Assembly: GCA_025459245.1 (NCBI GenBank)
Contig: JALOQZ010000009.1
Location: 1-36,894 of the forward strand
DNA length: 36,894 nt
Direction of reading: 5' to 3'
Source of the DNA: Pirellula sp.
GTDB taxonomy: Bacteria; Planctomycetota; Planctomycetia; Pirellulales; Pirellulaceae
In this document: piece after piece, positions 27,533 through 36,894 of the stretch
How the letters are laid out: every line of letters begins with the position of its first letter
Numbering within the stretch: position 1 is the stretch's first letter
The notes under the pieces: model-generated
What the model was told of the DNA's origin: nothing
The model's input: the letters and a program-made list of their open reading frames with translations, nothing else
The model's database searches: none
Translations under genes and position numbers: made by a program

Positions 27533-27958
27533 ATGGCTCCATTTGTCTGGGAACGTCGAGTCGAATTCTGCGAGACGGATGCCGCTGGGATCGCCCACTT
27601 TTCGTCCCTTTTTCAGTACATGGAGCAAGCGGAGCACGCTCTGCTCCGTTCTGTAGGGGAATCGGTCTTTTCTCATGATCCCGATTCCATCACCTGGCCT
27701 CGAGTTCACGTCGAGGCAGATTTCTTGGGCCCCGCTTGTTTCGAAGAAGTCATTTCGGTGCAAGTGCGGATTATAAAGCTGGGAAACTCGAGCGTTCATT
27801 ACGGATTTGACCTTCGAGGGCCACGGGGGCCTGTGGCGAAAGGGGAGACCGTTTCGGTATGCTGTAAACGAACACTTGACCAGCGGGGGAAATCCTCTTT
27901 AGAGAAGGTGGGGATTCCAACATCTCTTCGCGAGGCCCTTGCTCCTTACCTTGCCTAA
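27533..27958 (+). CDS. Acyl-CoA thioesterase, hotdog fold (YbgC/FadM-like)
   Basis: VEFCETDAAGIAHFSSLFQYMEQAEHALLRSVG...WPRVHVEADFLGPACFEEVISVQVRIIKLGNSSVHYGFDL: D-x-x-G-I-x-H 4HBT motif. Confidence 0.88.
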   Translation: MAPFVWERRVEFCETDAAGIAHFSSLFQYMEQAEHALLRSVGESVFSHDPDSITWPRVHVEADFLGPACFEEVISVQVRIIKLGNSSVHYGFDLRGPRGPVAKGETVSVCCKRTLDQRGKSSLEKVGIPTSLREALAPYLA

Positions 27959-27980
27959 TCAATTCGACGGAGAATGGTCG

Positions 27981-28481
27981 ATGGGTCGTACAATCAAAAA
28001 TGGGAAGCGGTTCGTTAGTTTGTCGTTCATCGCGTTGGCCGCAACGCACTCCGTCGGTTGCAAGCCGGCCGCAGAAGTAGAAAAAGATCGGCTGGCAGCG
28101 GAACAACAAGCTGCGGCTGGGGCGCAAGGCGAAGCGCCGTTTCAGGCTCAGAAGGCCGAAACGGGAGTGACCGGGAAAGGGAAGAGTTTGGAGGGAGTAT
28201 CCGATTACAACCCAGCCAAATTTGTAGCCGGCCCTGCGTCGGTCCTACTCAAAGCGAGAGAGAAGGTCTTCTTCGAAATCCAGCTCCCAAAAGCCATGGA
28301 TTTATTCAAAGCGACGCATGGGAGGGCTCCCAAGAGCCACGAAGAATTCATGCAGGAGGTGATTACCACTCAGGTCAAGATGCCACAGCTCCCCGAAGGC
28401 CTGCGCTACCGCTATCGCCCCGATTTGGCAGAACTGTGGGTCGAGCCGATCGAAGGTAACTCGGAAAAATCCCCCCAATAA
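27981..28481 (+). CDS. Hypothetical secreted or lipoprotein
   Basis: MGRTIKNGKRFVSLSFIALAATHSVGCKPAAEVEKDRLAAEQQ...; signal-like N-terminus, Cys at end of h-region (imperfect lipobox). In ORF 27939..28481. Confidence 0.65.
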   Translation: MGRTIKNGKRFVSLSFIALAATHSVGCKPAAEVEKDRLAAEQQAAAGAQGEAPFQAQKAETGVTGKGKSLEGVSDYNPAKFVAGPASVLLKAREKVFFEIQLPKAMDLFKATHGRAPKSHEEFMQEVITTQVKMPQLPEGLRYRYRPDLAELWVEPIEGNSEKSPQ

Positions 28482-28544
28482 CGAATCATTTGAGCGAACC
28501 ATTCGCAACTGGAATCGAGAGCATCAACCCCCGTAGGAGCCTCC

Positions 28545-29201
28545 ATGCGTTTCGACGCAGTCATTTACGATTTGGACGGAACACTGCTTGATTCACTCCA
28601 CGATTTGGCAGAAACGGTCAATGAAGTTCTGGAGGTATTAGGGCGTCCCACGTACAGCATCGACGCGTATCGCTTCATGGTCGGAGATGGCGTTTCTGTT
28701 CTTTTTCAGCGAGCTCTTCCCGAGACTCAGTCGGATCCCTCTCTGAAAGAGCGAGCCCTCGCGCTGTTCGATCAAATCTATTCAACTCGATGGAATAATC
28801 GTTCTAAACCGTATCCTGGTATTCTGCCCATGCTAAAAAAGTTGGAAACCGTCGGGTTGCGGCAGTGCATTCTCTCCAACAAGCCGGATGCGTTTACGAG
28901 CAAGTGCGCGGCTTATTTCTTTCCATCCGCAAAGTTTGACATGGTCGTCGGGCATTCCGAGCGATTCCCTCGCAAGCCCGACCCTACGAGTGCACGGTGG
29001 ATTGCATCCCAGTTGGGAGTTTGTTCGGAAAGAATCGCTTATGTCGGTGATACAAACACAGACATGAAAACTGCTGTTGGGGCTGGCCTACACGCGATTG
29101 GAGTTACCTGGGGATTTCGCCCCGAGAGTGAACTGCGCGAATGGGGCGCCGACAGTATTGCACGGGATCCGGAGGAGCTGACCGAGCTTCTCGCAGGATA
29201 G
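28545..29201 (+). CDS. HAD-superfamily hydrolase, phosphoglycolate phosphatase-like
   Basis: AVIYDLDGTLLDSLHDLAETVNEVL..., CILSNKPDAFTSKCAAYFF, GHSERFPRKPDPTSARWIA, AYVGDTNTDMKTAVGAGLHAIGVTWGF: HAD motifs I-IV. Confidence 0.92.
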   Translation: MRFDAVIYDLDGTLLDSLHDLAETVNEVLEVLGRPTYSIDAYRFMVGDGVSVLFQRALPETQSDPSLKERALALFDQIYSTRWNNRSKPYPGILPMLKKLETVGLRQCILSNKPDAFTSKCAAYFFPSAKFDMVVGHSERFPRKPDPTSARWIASQLGVCSERIAYVGDTNTDMKTAVGAGLHAIGVTWGFRPESELREWGADSIARDPEELTELLAG

Positions 29202-29259
29202 GCGATGCTACATGGCGAGCCATTCGCGACGACTTCGATTCGTTTGCATGTGGTAAGTC

Positions 29260-30582
29260 ATGAAGCCAACATTAAGCCCCGGCCGGTCTCCCGATCAAGC
29301 GAAGCAAGATGACTTCGAGAATATCAAACGACGTATTCATCAACGGTTGGTCGACAAGCTCGATCTATCCCGCGTCGGTGATTTGAAGGGCGAATCATTC
29401 AGGCGCGAGATTCGCATCGTCGTCGAGCATCTGTGCGACAGCGAGAACACGCACCTCAACCGATCCGAGCGAGATCGTTTGATCGAGGAAGTTCTCGACG
29501 AGACTCTCGGGCTCGGGCCGCTTGAATTCCTGCTCAAAGATCCGGCCATCAGCGATATCCTGATCAACGGACCGAAAAACATTTTCGTCGAGCGTAAGGG
29601 GCAACTCGAGAAGACCTCCGTCGAGTTCCGTGATAACGCTCACTTGATGCAAATCATCGACCGAATCGTTTCCAAGGTCGGTCGTCGCGTCGATGAAACC
29701 TGCCCGATGGTGGACGCGCGTTTGGAAGATGGTTCACGGGTGAACGCGATCATCCCACCGCTAGCGCTTGATGGCGCCGCGGTATCCATCCGGCGATTTG
29801 GCTCGAACCCGCTGAAGCTGGAGGGGTTGCTGAATTACAAAGCGTTCACGCCCGAGATGGTGATGCTCCTCGAAGGATGTATCAAAGCTCGATTGAACAT
29901 CATCATCAGCGGGGGTACTGGGTCCGGTAAAACGACTCTTCTCAACACATTGAGCAGCTTCATCCCGAATGATCAACGGATCGTAACTATTGAAGACGCT
30001 GCTGAACTGCAGCTTCAACAAGAGCACGTTGTTCGATTGGAGACACGCCCCGCCAATATTGAAGGAACCGGTGCAATCACCGCGACGGACCTAGTTCGAA
30101 ACGCGTTGCGTATGCGCCCTGAACGAATCATCATCGGTGAGTGTCGAGGAGGTGAAACCCTTGACATGCTGCAAGCTATGAACACGGGTCACGATGGTTC
30201 GATGACAACCATCCACTCTAACTCGCCTCGCGATGCGATCGCACGCCTCGAAACGCTGGTCATGATGGCTGGCTTCGAGCTTCCGGTAAAAGCGATTCGA
30301 CAGCAAATCGCGGGGGCGGTTGATGTTATTATTCAAGCCAACCGTCTGCAGGGCGGGCCCCGCCGCGTGCTCAACATCACCGAAGTTCAAGGGATGGAGC
30401 AAGACACGGTGGTTCTGCAAGACATCTATCGATTCGTTCAAGACGGAATCGATGAGAATGGAAGAGCCTCTGGTTATTTTGAAGCCACTGGGGTGCGTCC
30501 ATCTTTTATGCCAAGACTGGAGGCCGCGGGAATTCGTCTTCCTGCGAGCGCATTCCGTCAACGGATCATGATGCGAGCTTAA
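29260..30582 (+). CDS. tadA: Tad secretion ATPase TadA/CpaF
   Basis: Walker [89 protein letters not shown]. Confidence 0.96.
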   Translation: MKPTLSPGRSPDQAKQDDFENIKRRIHQRLVDKLDLSRVGDLKGESFRREIRIVVEHLCDSENTHLNRSERDRLIEEVLDETLGLGPLEFLLKDPAISDILINGPKNIFVERKGQLEKTSVEFRDNAHLMQIIDRIVSKVGRRVDETCPMVDARLEDGSRVNAIIPPLALDGAAVSIRRFGSNPLKLEGLLNYKAFTPEMVMLLEGCIKARLNIIISGGTGSGKTTLLNTLSSFIPNDQRIVTIEDAAELQLQQEHVVRLETRPANIEGTGAITATDLVRNALRMRPERIIIGECRGGETLDMLQAMNTGHDGSMTTIHSNSPRDAIARLETLVMMAGFELPVKAIRQQIAGAVDVIIQANRLQGGPRRVLNITEVQGMEQDTVVLQDIYRFVQDGIDENGRASGYFEATGVRPSFMPRLEAAGIRLPASAFRQRIMMRA

Positions 30583-30586
30583 TACG

Positions 30587-31552
30587 ATGCTGATTCTTAT
30601 TATTGCTGTATCGGTCGGTATATGCGTAGCCGCCATGGTCGGCGCAGTCGCCTTTGCGATTCGCGGCGATGAAGACTCTATCGCGGAATCCCGGCTCAGT
30701 TCGCTTACAAAAAGAAATAGCCCCGAGCTATTGAACGACTCCGATCTGCTGCAATTGCGCGGTGGACCAGCGAATGCTGCTCGAAACGCACTTGACGATT
30801 GGATGGCTCGCACCTTCGATATGCAATCGTTGATCGAGCAAGCGGACATCAAAATGACGCTGTCGCAGTTCACATTTCTCTGCATCGGGCTCGCGATCGC
30901 CGGGACGATCGGATGCGCGATGGCTCCTATCCCGATCTTCATCGCCCCCGCTGCGGGCGCGATTCTCTTTTTCACTCCTTTCCTTTGGGTCAACTTCAAG
31001 AGAAAAAGACGGATTGCCAAGTTCAACGCGCAGCTCCCTGAGGCGCTCGAGATGCTGAGCCGCTCGCTTCGCGCAGGGCATTCCATCGGTGCAGGTTTTG
31101 GTTTGATCGCAGCAGAGATGCAGAATCCGCTCGCCAAGGAGTTCGGGCGTTGCTTTGAAGAACAAAATCTGGGTGTCTCGTTGGAAGGCTCGTTGGAGAG
31201 CATGGCAAAGCGGATTCCCAACCTTGATTTGCGATTCTTTGTTACTGCGGTTGTTCTTCAACGGACCACCGGTGGGGACCTTGCAGAAATTTTGGACAAG
31301 ATCGGACGACTTGTTCGTGCCCGTTACCGATTGGCTGGGCAGATTCAAGCGCTCACAGGTGAAGGACGCTTGTCCGGTGTCGTGCTGCTGGCCCTGCCCC
31401 CCGGCTTGTTTGTGGTCATGCTGTTTCTTAACCGTGAATACGTGATGAAGCTTTTTTCGGACCCCATCGGCCAATGGCTTTTGGGTGGAGCCATTGCGAT
31501 GCAGCTCGCAGGTGCCTTCGTCATTCGGAAGATTATTGATATCAAGGTTTAG
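30587..31552 (+). CDS. tadB: Type II secretion F-domain protein TadB
   Basis: FNAQLPEALEMLSRSLRAGHSIGAGFGLIAAEMQNPLAKEFGRCFEEQNLGVSLEGSLESMAKRIPNLDLRFFVTAVVLQRTTGGDLAEILDKIGRLVRAR: T2SSF core. Confidence 0.93.
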   Translation: MLILIIAVSVGICVAAMVGAVAFAIRGDEDSIAESRLSSLTKRNSPELLNDSDLLQLRGGPANAARNALDDWMARTFDMQSLIEQADIKMTLSQFTFLCIGLAIAGTIGCAMAPIPIFIAPAAGAILFFTPFLWVNFKRKRRIAKFNAQLPEALEMLSRSLRAGHSIGAGFGLIAAEMQNPLAKEFGRCFEEQNLGVSLEGSLESMAKRIPNLDLRFFVTAVVLQRTTGGDLAEILDKIGRLVRARYRLAGQIQALTGEGRLSGVVLLALPPGLFVVMLFLNREYVMKLFSDPIGQWLLGGAIAMQLAGAFVIRKIIDIKV

Positions 31553-31561
31553 CGGTACGGA

Positions 31562-32551
31562 GTGAAGCTAGTGAACATCTACATGCTTGGCGCCTTGGAT
31601 CAGCGATGGATTATTATGGCGGCCGTCTTTCTGGGAGTCGGTGCGCTGGTTTGGTTCTTGCTCGATCTCTTCTCCAAGGACCAGCAGGCTTCCGCCGAGA
31701 TGCGGCTGGATCTGCTCAATGATCGCAAACGGACCAGCTCGTCCGCAGACGACAAGGTCAAGGGGGTCAACAAAGTTACCAAAGCATTGGAAATGGCTTC
31801 GCCGGCCCTCTCCAAGCATCTAGAGCCAAAGACACAAGAGGAGAAGGGAAAGCTCGTTCAACGATTGTCGGAAGCTGGGTTCCGATCCGAAGAAGCTCCG
31901 GCAATGTTCCTTTCAATCAAAGTCATCGTTGCTATCACCGGCTTTGTACTTGCCGGGGGAATTTCTGCACTGGCTTCGGGGTTCAATCAGTCGATTCTGC
32001 TGCGAGCCATCCTGGGTGGTGGCATCGCTTTCTTCATGCCGGAAATGATTTTGGACTTCTTGCGATCAAGCCGTAAGAAGCAGATCACCCTCGGGTTGCC
32101 AGACTGTCTCGACTTGATGGTCGTGAGCGTGGAGGCAGGCTTGGGATTGGATCAAGCGATGCGCAAGGTCTCAGAAGAAATGCGTTCTTCGTACCGTGTC
32201 TTAGCGGAGGAGATTCAATTGTGCACGCTCCACCTGCAAATGGGCAAAGTACGAGCGAGCGTGTTGCAAGATTTAGGGCAACGCACCGGAGTGGAAGATC
32301 TGCGAACACTTGCCACCTTGCTCATTCAAGCCGACAAGTTCGGCTCTGGCGTCGCTCAAGCATTGCGTGTTCAAAGCGATTCGATGCGAATCAAACGCCA
32401 GCAAATAGCCGAAGAGAAAGCGGCTAAGACAGCGGTCAAACTGATTTTCCCGCTCGTTGTCTTCATTTTCCCTGGCGTCTTCGTTGTGCTCGTCGGCCCC
32501 GCAGCCATCCAAATGGCCCGCGAGATGTTTCCTGCGATGCAAGGCAAATAA
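31562..32551 (+). CDS. tadC: Type II secretion F-domain protein TadC
   Basis: GLPDCLDLMVVSVEAGLGLDQAMRKVSEEMRSSYRVLAEEIQLCTLHLQMGKVRASVLQDLGQRTGVEDLRTLATLLIQADKFGSGVAQALRVQSDSMRIKRQQIAEEKAAKTAVKLIFPLVVFIFPGVFVVLVGPA. Confidence 0.93.
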   Translation: MKLVNIYMLGALDQRWIIMAAVFLGVGALVWFLLDLFSKDQQASAEMRLDLLNDRKRTSSSADDKVKGVNKVTKALEMASPALSKHLEPKTQEEKGKLVQRLSEAGFRSEEAPAMFLSIKVIVAITGFVLAGGISALASGFNQSILLRAILGGGIAFFMPEMILDFLRSSRKKQITLGLPDCLDLMVVSVEAGLGLDQAMRKVSEEMRSSYRVLAEEIQLCTLHLQMGKVRASVLQDLGQRTGVEDLRTLATLLIQADKFGSGVAQALRVQSDSMRIKRQQIAEEKAAKTAVKLIFPLVVFIFPGVFVVLVGPAAIQMAREMFPAMQGK

Positions 32552-32589
32552 AAGAACAAAAGATAGTTTTCCGATAGACGCTAAACGAA

Positions 32590-32615
32590 AGAAGCCCTCC
32601 GCAAGGAGGGCTTCT
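32590..32615. terminator. Hairpin terminator between the convergent tadC and polysaccharide-export genes
   Basis: GAAGCCCTCC-GCAA-GGAGGGCTTC, perfect 10-bp stem with GNRA-type tetraloop, preceded by GAAA and followed by TCATTT. Confidence 0.75.
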
Positions 32616-32652
32616 CATTTAGATCATGCTCGCGACCTGATCTCGCGTTGTG

Positions 32653-34077
32653 TTATCGGTTGATACCTTGGAGCAAGGCCTGGAGACCGAAGGTGAAGAA
32701 AGTTCCGATACTGAAGTTCAGCACTTCTTCGCATGGCTTGTATCGCAGGATTAACGTGTCGCCCGGCATGACGAGGGGACGCTCGCGAGGATCGACTGCA
32801 GCTTTCGCCAAGTCTACTTCGATGGTGATTTGCCCGTTGCAAGGAGTCTTTCGGAGGATGTAGAGGATCCCTGGAGGGACGCCACCAATCGAGTTGATAC
32901 CAAATCCAGCTCCTTGTTGTTGCCCGCGTTGGCCAAGGCCGGTTCCAGCCATTGCCATCGCTCCGAGAACGTCCAAGTCGTAGTCGCGTGGGATGAGCCA
33001 TTCGCCACCTGCTAGCATACCGCCGGTGTAGAAGACTTCAGCATCTCGCGATTCGATATAGACCACGTCACCTTCTTCGAGCAGGATATCTTCGGGGCGG
33101 AAGGTTGGGACGACACCCGGCGGCAATCGCATGGGGATCTTGATAATGTTCGGATCATCCGGGAGTGGAGGAGGGCAGCTGCATGGATTGGGGTTCGAGA
33201 AGTAGGTCTGGTAAAACTGCTGTACGAACAGATCACGTTCCTTCTGATTGATCTTGCTGGCCTTGAGGATCTTCACTTCGTTCTTGGCATTGATACCGGG
33301 TAGACCGCCGGAGGACATCAGTGCATGAAGGACGTCGTTTTGATAGGCAGGCAATTTGATCATCTTGCCCGAGGAGCTTTGGTCCGAACCTCGAACATAG
33401 TTGCCCCGACCACCGGTTGCATTAGCAGCTTGCCAGAACGGGTTTTGCACAGCAACGTCTTGCCGAACAACGACAACGTTGTACGTCCGTTCTTGCATGA
33501 GCGTTACGCTCGGCTGCAATCGTGCGTTGTCTTGGACGATCTTCGCATCGAGGTACGCCTTCTTGACCAAGTTCGTGACTTGCTCAATCGTCATCCCTTT
33601 CACCTTGATCGGTTCGATCGATTGCAGGGAGATCGTCCCGTTTTCTTGAACAACGATTGGGAAGCCGATCGAAGGATCGAGCGTGCTTTGTTCCGTTGGC
33701 AAGTTAACAGGTGGCGGCTCGGGTGGTTTGTCAGCCGACGAGTAAGGGAGGATCCCCTCGATATAGACACCGAGGATGTCCCCCGCATCGAGCAAGTACT
33801 GACGCGGTGGTTCCTGCGTAAGTCTCGATGGATCGAGCGGCACTAAATTGTTCTTCGTTTGAGCCAGGAATTGAGGAGGCAGCCGTCGAACCGGGATCCC
33901 TGTAATGGGTTGGGTCAACGATGTACAGCCGGTACTCAGGCCGCCGAGGACGAGCAAGCCGGTTACGGCCGCTGATCGGCAAAGTTGGCGTAGCGACGAA
34001 GCTGTCTTCCGCCACAGTTTTATTCGGTTCGTCATGGGATTCCGTTCCACAGACATGGTTCGCACCTCAAGGCCCAA
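32653..34077 (-). CDS. Polysaccharide biosynthesis/export (Wza-like) outer-membrane lipoprotein
   Basis: VLGGLSTGCTSL lipobox; YLLDAGDILGVYIEG... poly-export segment; IVVQENGTISLQSIEPIKVKGMTIEQVTNLVKKAYLDAKIV; SLBB-like DVLGAMAMAGTGLGQRG; LVMPGDTLILRYKP. Confidence 0.9.
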   Translation of the reverse strand: MGLEVRTMSVERNPMTNRIKLWRKTASSLRQLCRSAAVTGLLVLGGLSTGCTSLTQPITGIPVRRLPPQFLAQTKNNLVPLDPSRLTQEPPRQYLLDAGDILGVYIEGILPYSSADKPPEPPPVNLPTEQSTLDPSIGFPIVVQENGTISLQSIEPIKVKGMTIEQVTNLVKKAYLDAKIVQDNARLQPSVTLMQERTYNVVVVRQDVAVQNPFWQAANATGGRGNYVRGSDQSSSGKMIKLPAYQNDVLHALMSSGGLPGINAKNEVKILKASKINQKERDLFVQQFYQTYFSNPNPCSCPPPLPDDPNIIKIPMRLPPGVVPTFRPEDILLEEGDVVYIESRDAEVFYTGGMLAGGEWLIPRDYDLDVLGAMAMAGTGLGQRGQQQGAGFGINSIGGVPPGILYILRKTPCNGQITIEVDLAKAAVDPRERPLVMPGDTLILRYKPCEEVLNFSIGTFFTFGLQALLQGINR

Positions 34078-34163
34078 GCAGGGCGATCAACATTCGGTTC
34101 GTATTGCGGGATGGTATCGAGCGAGGTATGCAACCTCGATGCGATGATTTATGAGAGGGCTTG

Positions 34164-34886
34164 CTAACGATTGGGCACAGCCACCGGAGTTGGAATCAGG
34201 CTTGCGCCCTGCTCCATCACTTCACCCTCGTGGATGATTTCCCCTTCGATCACAGCGTCCGCTGGAATCGCGTTCGTGCGGCCGAAGTTCGTGATGCCAT
34301 CCGGAACGGCTTGCTGTGGAATGGGATACATTCCTGCGTAGGACGGGTCTAGCAAACCGTGCTGAGCATATTGCTGCTGTACCGATAGGGATGTTTGGAT
34401 TTGGGAGTAATTCCCAATTCCGTCTTCCTCTGCAGCTCGTGCTCCATGCGGAAAACCGGAGAACCAAGCGGACACCTTCGCTTGGCCTTCGCAAGACTGA
34501 TATCTCCATCCCCAATACTCGCGGGGTGGGAAGGTTGGCACACAACCAGTGCCTCCGTCCGCGATATCCATGTAGCCAGCTCGAAAACCTCGAGCAAAGT
34601 CTTTGATGTATTTTTGGTTCGCGAAGCAGTCTTTGCGAGCGTGCCAAGCACGGCGAGCTGAGACGGCGTTGCGATCTCTTAGCATTTTCTCATTCCACCC
34701 GGCGTTGTAGGTCCACACATTGTGGAGCCCGGTGAATGCGGAACAGCCGCCGAAAGGTAATACGACGGCGCCCAGTAGCATTGCGACGACCAAGCGACGT
34801 CGTGAGCGTTTTTTGGAGACATTGCTAATAGCTGCAGCAAGCTCCGTGAAATTTACCGACATTCGGATGCCCCCTATTCGAATCAA
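34164..34886 (-). CDS. Hypothetical lipoprotein, probably planctomycete-specific
   Basis: VVAMLLGAVVLPFGGCSAF lipobox; conserved-looking W/C/G-rich core (FARGFRAGYMDIADGGTGCVPTFPPREYWGWRYQSCEGQAKVSAWFSGFPHGARAAEEDG). Confidence 0.7.
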   Translation of the reverse strand: MIRIGGIRMSVNFTELAAAISNVSKKRSRRRLVVAMLLGAVVLPFGGCSAFTGLHNVWTYNAGWNEKMLRDRNAVSARRAWHARKDCFANQKYIKDFARGFRAGYMDIADGGTGCVPTFPPREYWGWRYQSCEGQAKVSAWFSGFPHGARAAEEDGIGNYSQIQTSLSVQQQYAQHGLLDPSYAGMYPIPQQAVPDGITNFGRTNAIPADAVIEGEIIHEGEVMEQGASLIPTPVAVPNR

Positions 34887-35158
34887 TCAATGAGGAGGGA
34901 GCGTGTTGCGGACACGCAGACCCCGGAAACCCCATTGCATGGAAGTATCGGTAAACCATGTGGCAGAGTTTAATCTATGTAACGACCATGCCAACTTTGG
35001 CGGATTTGTCATAAAAACCGGAACGCCCTCCTGTATCAATCGTTCCGCTTGCTAAAGAATCAATCCGTGTAGAGTTCCCTGTTTTTACAAATGCACCGTT
35101 TTTTGCCTTTCTAGGAGATTAGGCTAAGGATGCTTCGATGCCTCGTGAAAGACGGAGA

Positions 35159-36894
35159 ATGATGGATAGCGACCCCCTGCCAGACGACGTTTCTAAGCTT
35201 CAACGCGAAATCAGCCGTGATTCAAGCTCGCGACGGAACTCCCGTTCTAGCGGGCGTAGCAGCCGCCGGCCAAGTTCGGAGAAGGAACGCGGTCGCAACA
35301 GTTCTCGAGCAGGCAAATCTCGGGAAAAGGGTGGCGATTGGTTCGCCGGTGCAATCGGTTGGCCGATCCGGATCGGTTGTCTGGCTCTGGTCCTGGCTTC
35401 GCCCTGGTTCTACGGCTCCGCACCTTGGGTCAGCCAGTATTACTTGAACTGGGGATTGCTCGTAGGAGCAGCTGCGACGCTTGTTTATGTAGTTGTCGCT
35501 GCAATTCGACGCGCCGAGATCCCAAACCTTCCTGTCGCATCCTGGTTTCTACTCTCCCTATTCGCGATCGCCGCTTACCAAACCAGCAGCCAATACGATT
35601 TGCTCGACAGTCCGAATGCTCCACCCAGCGTTCAAGTTCAACGCTGGGCCTTGGGTGTCACCTCCGCCCCGTCACCGATCGATGGATACACTATTGAGCC
35701 CGATTCCTTCGTTGCGAATCAAATTCCATGCGATCTTCAGAAGGTCTCTGCATCCCCATTGACCAGAAGCATCGAACCGCTTCATTCACGGGGCGCGATG
35801 ATGGCAATTCTCCTGTCTGCATTGCTCTGCTGGTGCGGCGCTGCTCACTTCAGCACTCGGCAAGGCCAGTTGTTGCTCTTCTTAACCATCACTATCACCG
35901 GAGTGGCCGTCGCCGCTTTCGGGATTCAGGGTGCGCTTTCCTACAAAGAGACAAATATATTAGGGCTTCGGACTGGTTCGTCCTTCGCTTCCTTTCAATC
36001 GAAGAACTCGGCAGGTGGTTATCTCAACGTGGCTCTCGCTGGTGCGATAGGCCTCTTTGCTTGGTCGCTGATCCATCTCAAACGAAAGAAGATGGATGTT
36101 CGGTATCGAGTCTCCGAGGAAAATACATTTATGAAGCTCAAGGGATCGGTGGAGGATTTCTTCGCGGATCTCAACACGGCCCAGATCGCCTCGCTTCTGT
36201 GTCTGGTTTTGCTCGTCGTCGCACTCCTGATGAGCTTGTGCCGCGGTGCGGTTGTATCAGCCGTCGTCGCGATCATCGGTGCAGCCATGATGGCGAACTA
36301 TAAAAGTCGAGGACGAGGAGGCGCGATTGTTTCTGCATTATTGATCTTCGTCTCGATCGGCAGCATGGTTGCTTTGCAAGTCGACGAGGATGTCTACGGG
36401 CGATTGCAGAGCTTAGCTGAATTTGACTTGGAAGAGGATTCCATCAACGGCCGGACTTACATTTGGGGCGTGGCATGGAAAGCGATGCTCTTCTATGGAT
36501 GGCTAGGAAGCGGATTGGGAACCTTTCACTTTGCCTACTTGCCCTTTCAAGATCCCTCTTCGCCAGGCTGGTTCTATCATCCCGAGAGCCTCTACTTTCA
36601 ATGTGCTGTCGATTTAGGTTGGGTCGGGATCTCGATCATGATCGTCGGAATCCTTACCTCCTTCATGTCGATTCAACGCCGTATTCCAGGGGATGTTTGG
36701 AAATACGGGTTCCCCATGAAGCTTGCGGGTGCTTATTTGCTGATCAGTCAATGCGCCCACTCGGCCGTCGATTTCGCGATGATTGTCCCGGCCTTATTCA
36801 TCCCGACGTCTCTCCTCTTCGGAGCAGCGAGCGCGTCTATCCGCCGCGCCTGCAACATGTCGAGCAAGTATGCCGATCCGAGAGAGAAGTTAGA
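35159..36894 (+). CDS. O-antigen ligase (Wzy_C-like) family membrane protein, truncated by window end
   Basis: Open frame from ATG 35159 to the window end: MMDSDPLPDDVSKLQREISRDSSSRRNSRSS... then multiple TM segments and the ligase-like core SINGRTYIWGVAWKAMLFYGWLGSGLGTFHFAYLPFQDPSSPGWFYHPESLYFQCAVDLGWVG. Absent from the ORF list because it has no stop in the window. Confidence 0.82.
   Translation, partial: MMDSDPLPDDVSKLQREISRDSSSRRNSRSSGRSSRRPSSEKERGRNSSRAGKSREKGGDWFAGAIGWPIRIGCLALVLASPWFYGSAPWVSQYYLNWGLLVGAAATLVYVVVAAIRRAEIPNLPVASWFLLSLFAIAAYQTSSQYDLLDSPNAPPSVQVQRWALGVTSAPSPIDGYTIEPDSFVANQIPCDLQKVSASPLTRSIEPLHSRGAMMAILLSALLCWCGAAHFSTRQGQLLLFLTITITGVAVAAFGIQGALSYKETNILGLRTGSSFASFQSKNSAGGYLNVALAGAIGLFAWSLIHLKRKKMDVRYRVSEENTFMKLKGSVEDFFADLNTAQIASLLCLVLLVVALLMSLCRGAVVSAVVAIIGAAMMANYKSRGRGGAIVSALLIFVSIGSMVALQVDEDVYGRLQSLAEFDLEEDSINGRTYIWGVAWKAMLFYGWLGSGLGTFHFAYLPFQDPSSPGWFYHPESLYFQCAVDLGWVGISIMIVGILTSFMSIQRRIPGDVWKYGFPMKLAGAYLLISQCAHSAVDFAMIVPALFIPTSLLFGAASASIRRACNMSSKYADPREKL

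Noticed and set aside
30091-31221. 376-aa minus-strand ORF
   Set aside because: Antisense to tadA/tadB, which have clear motifs; low-complexity Ser/Ala/Ile-rich translation typical of a shadow ORF.
1-36894. tRNA, rRNA, transposase, phage or toxin-antitoxin genes
   Set aside because: Looked for in spacers and ORFs; none recognised by eye. A tRNAscan-SE or Infernal run would be needed to exclude small RNAs.

Overview
Bacterial chromosomal window, probably from a planctomycete (Pirellulaceae-like) judging by protein style; this assignment is inference. It is mostly intact protein-coding sequence on both strands. Housekeeping genes: prc (tail-specific protease), rpmI-rplT-pheS-pheT (no infC beside them), purB, ribE, rsmA, rpsR. 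Accessory modules: (i) a LOG-family gene and a TetR regulator next to an RND efflux adaptor/pump pair, with a 15-bp perfect palindrome in the spacer of a promoter-like sequence; (ii) a compact VTC-domain / DUF4956 / CotH operon whose CotH protein carries LTXXQ-like helices, an EF-hand and several collagen-like Gly/Pro tracts; (iii) a partial Tad secretion locus (TadA/CpaF-TadB-TadC) with an orphan class IVb (Flp-like) prepilin about 8 kb away; (iv) an exopolysaccharide cluster (Wza-like export protein, lineage-specific lipoprotein, O-antigen-ligase-like membrane protein running off the window). Strongest candidates for follow-up: the VTC/DUF4956/CotH operon, the unannotated Flp-like prepilin at 20737-20913, the terminator plus Phe-rich mini-ORFs in the pheST leader, and PheT lacking the usual tRNA-binding (EMAP-II-like) insert. 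No tRNA, rRNA, CRISPR array or transposase was recognised. All calls were made by eye, with no database search.
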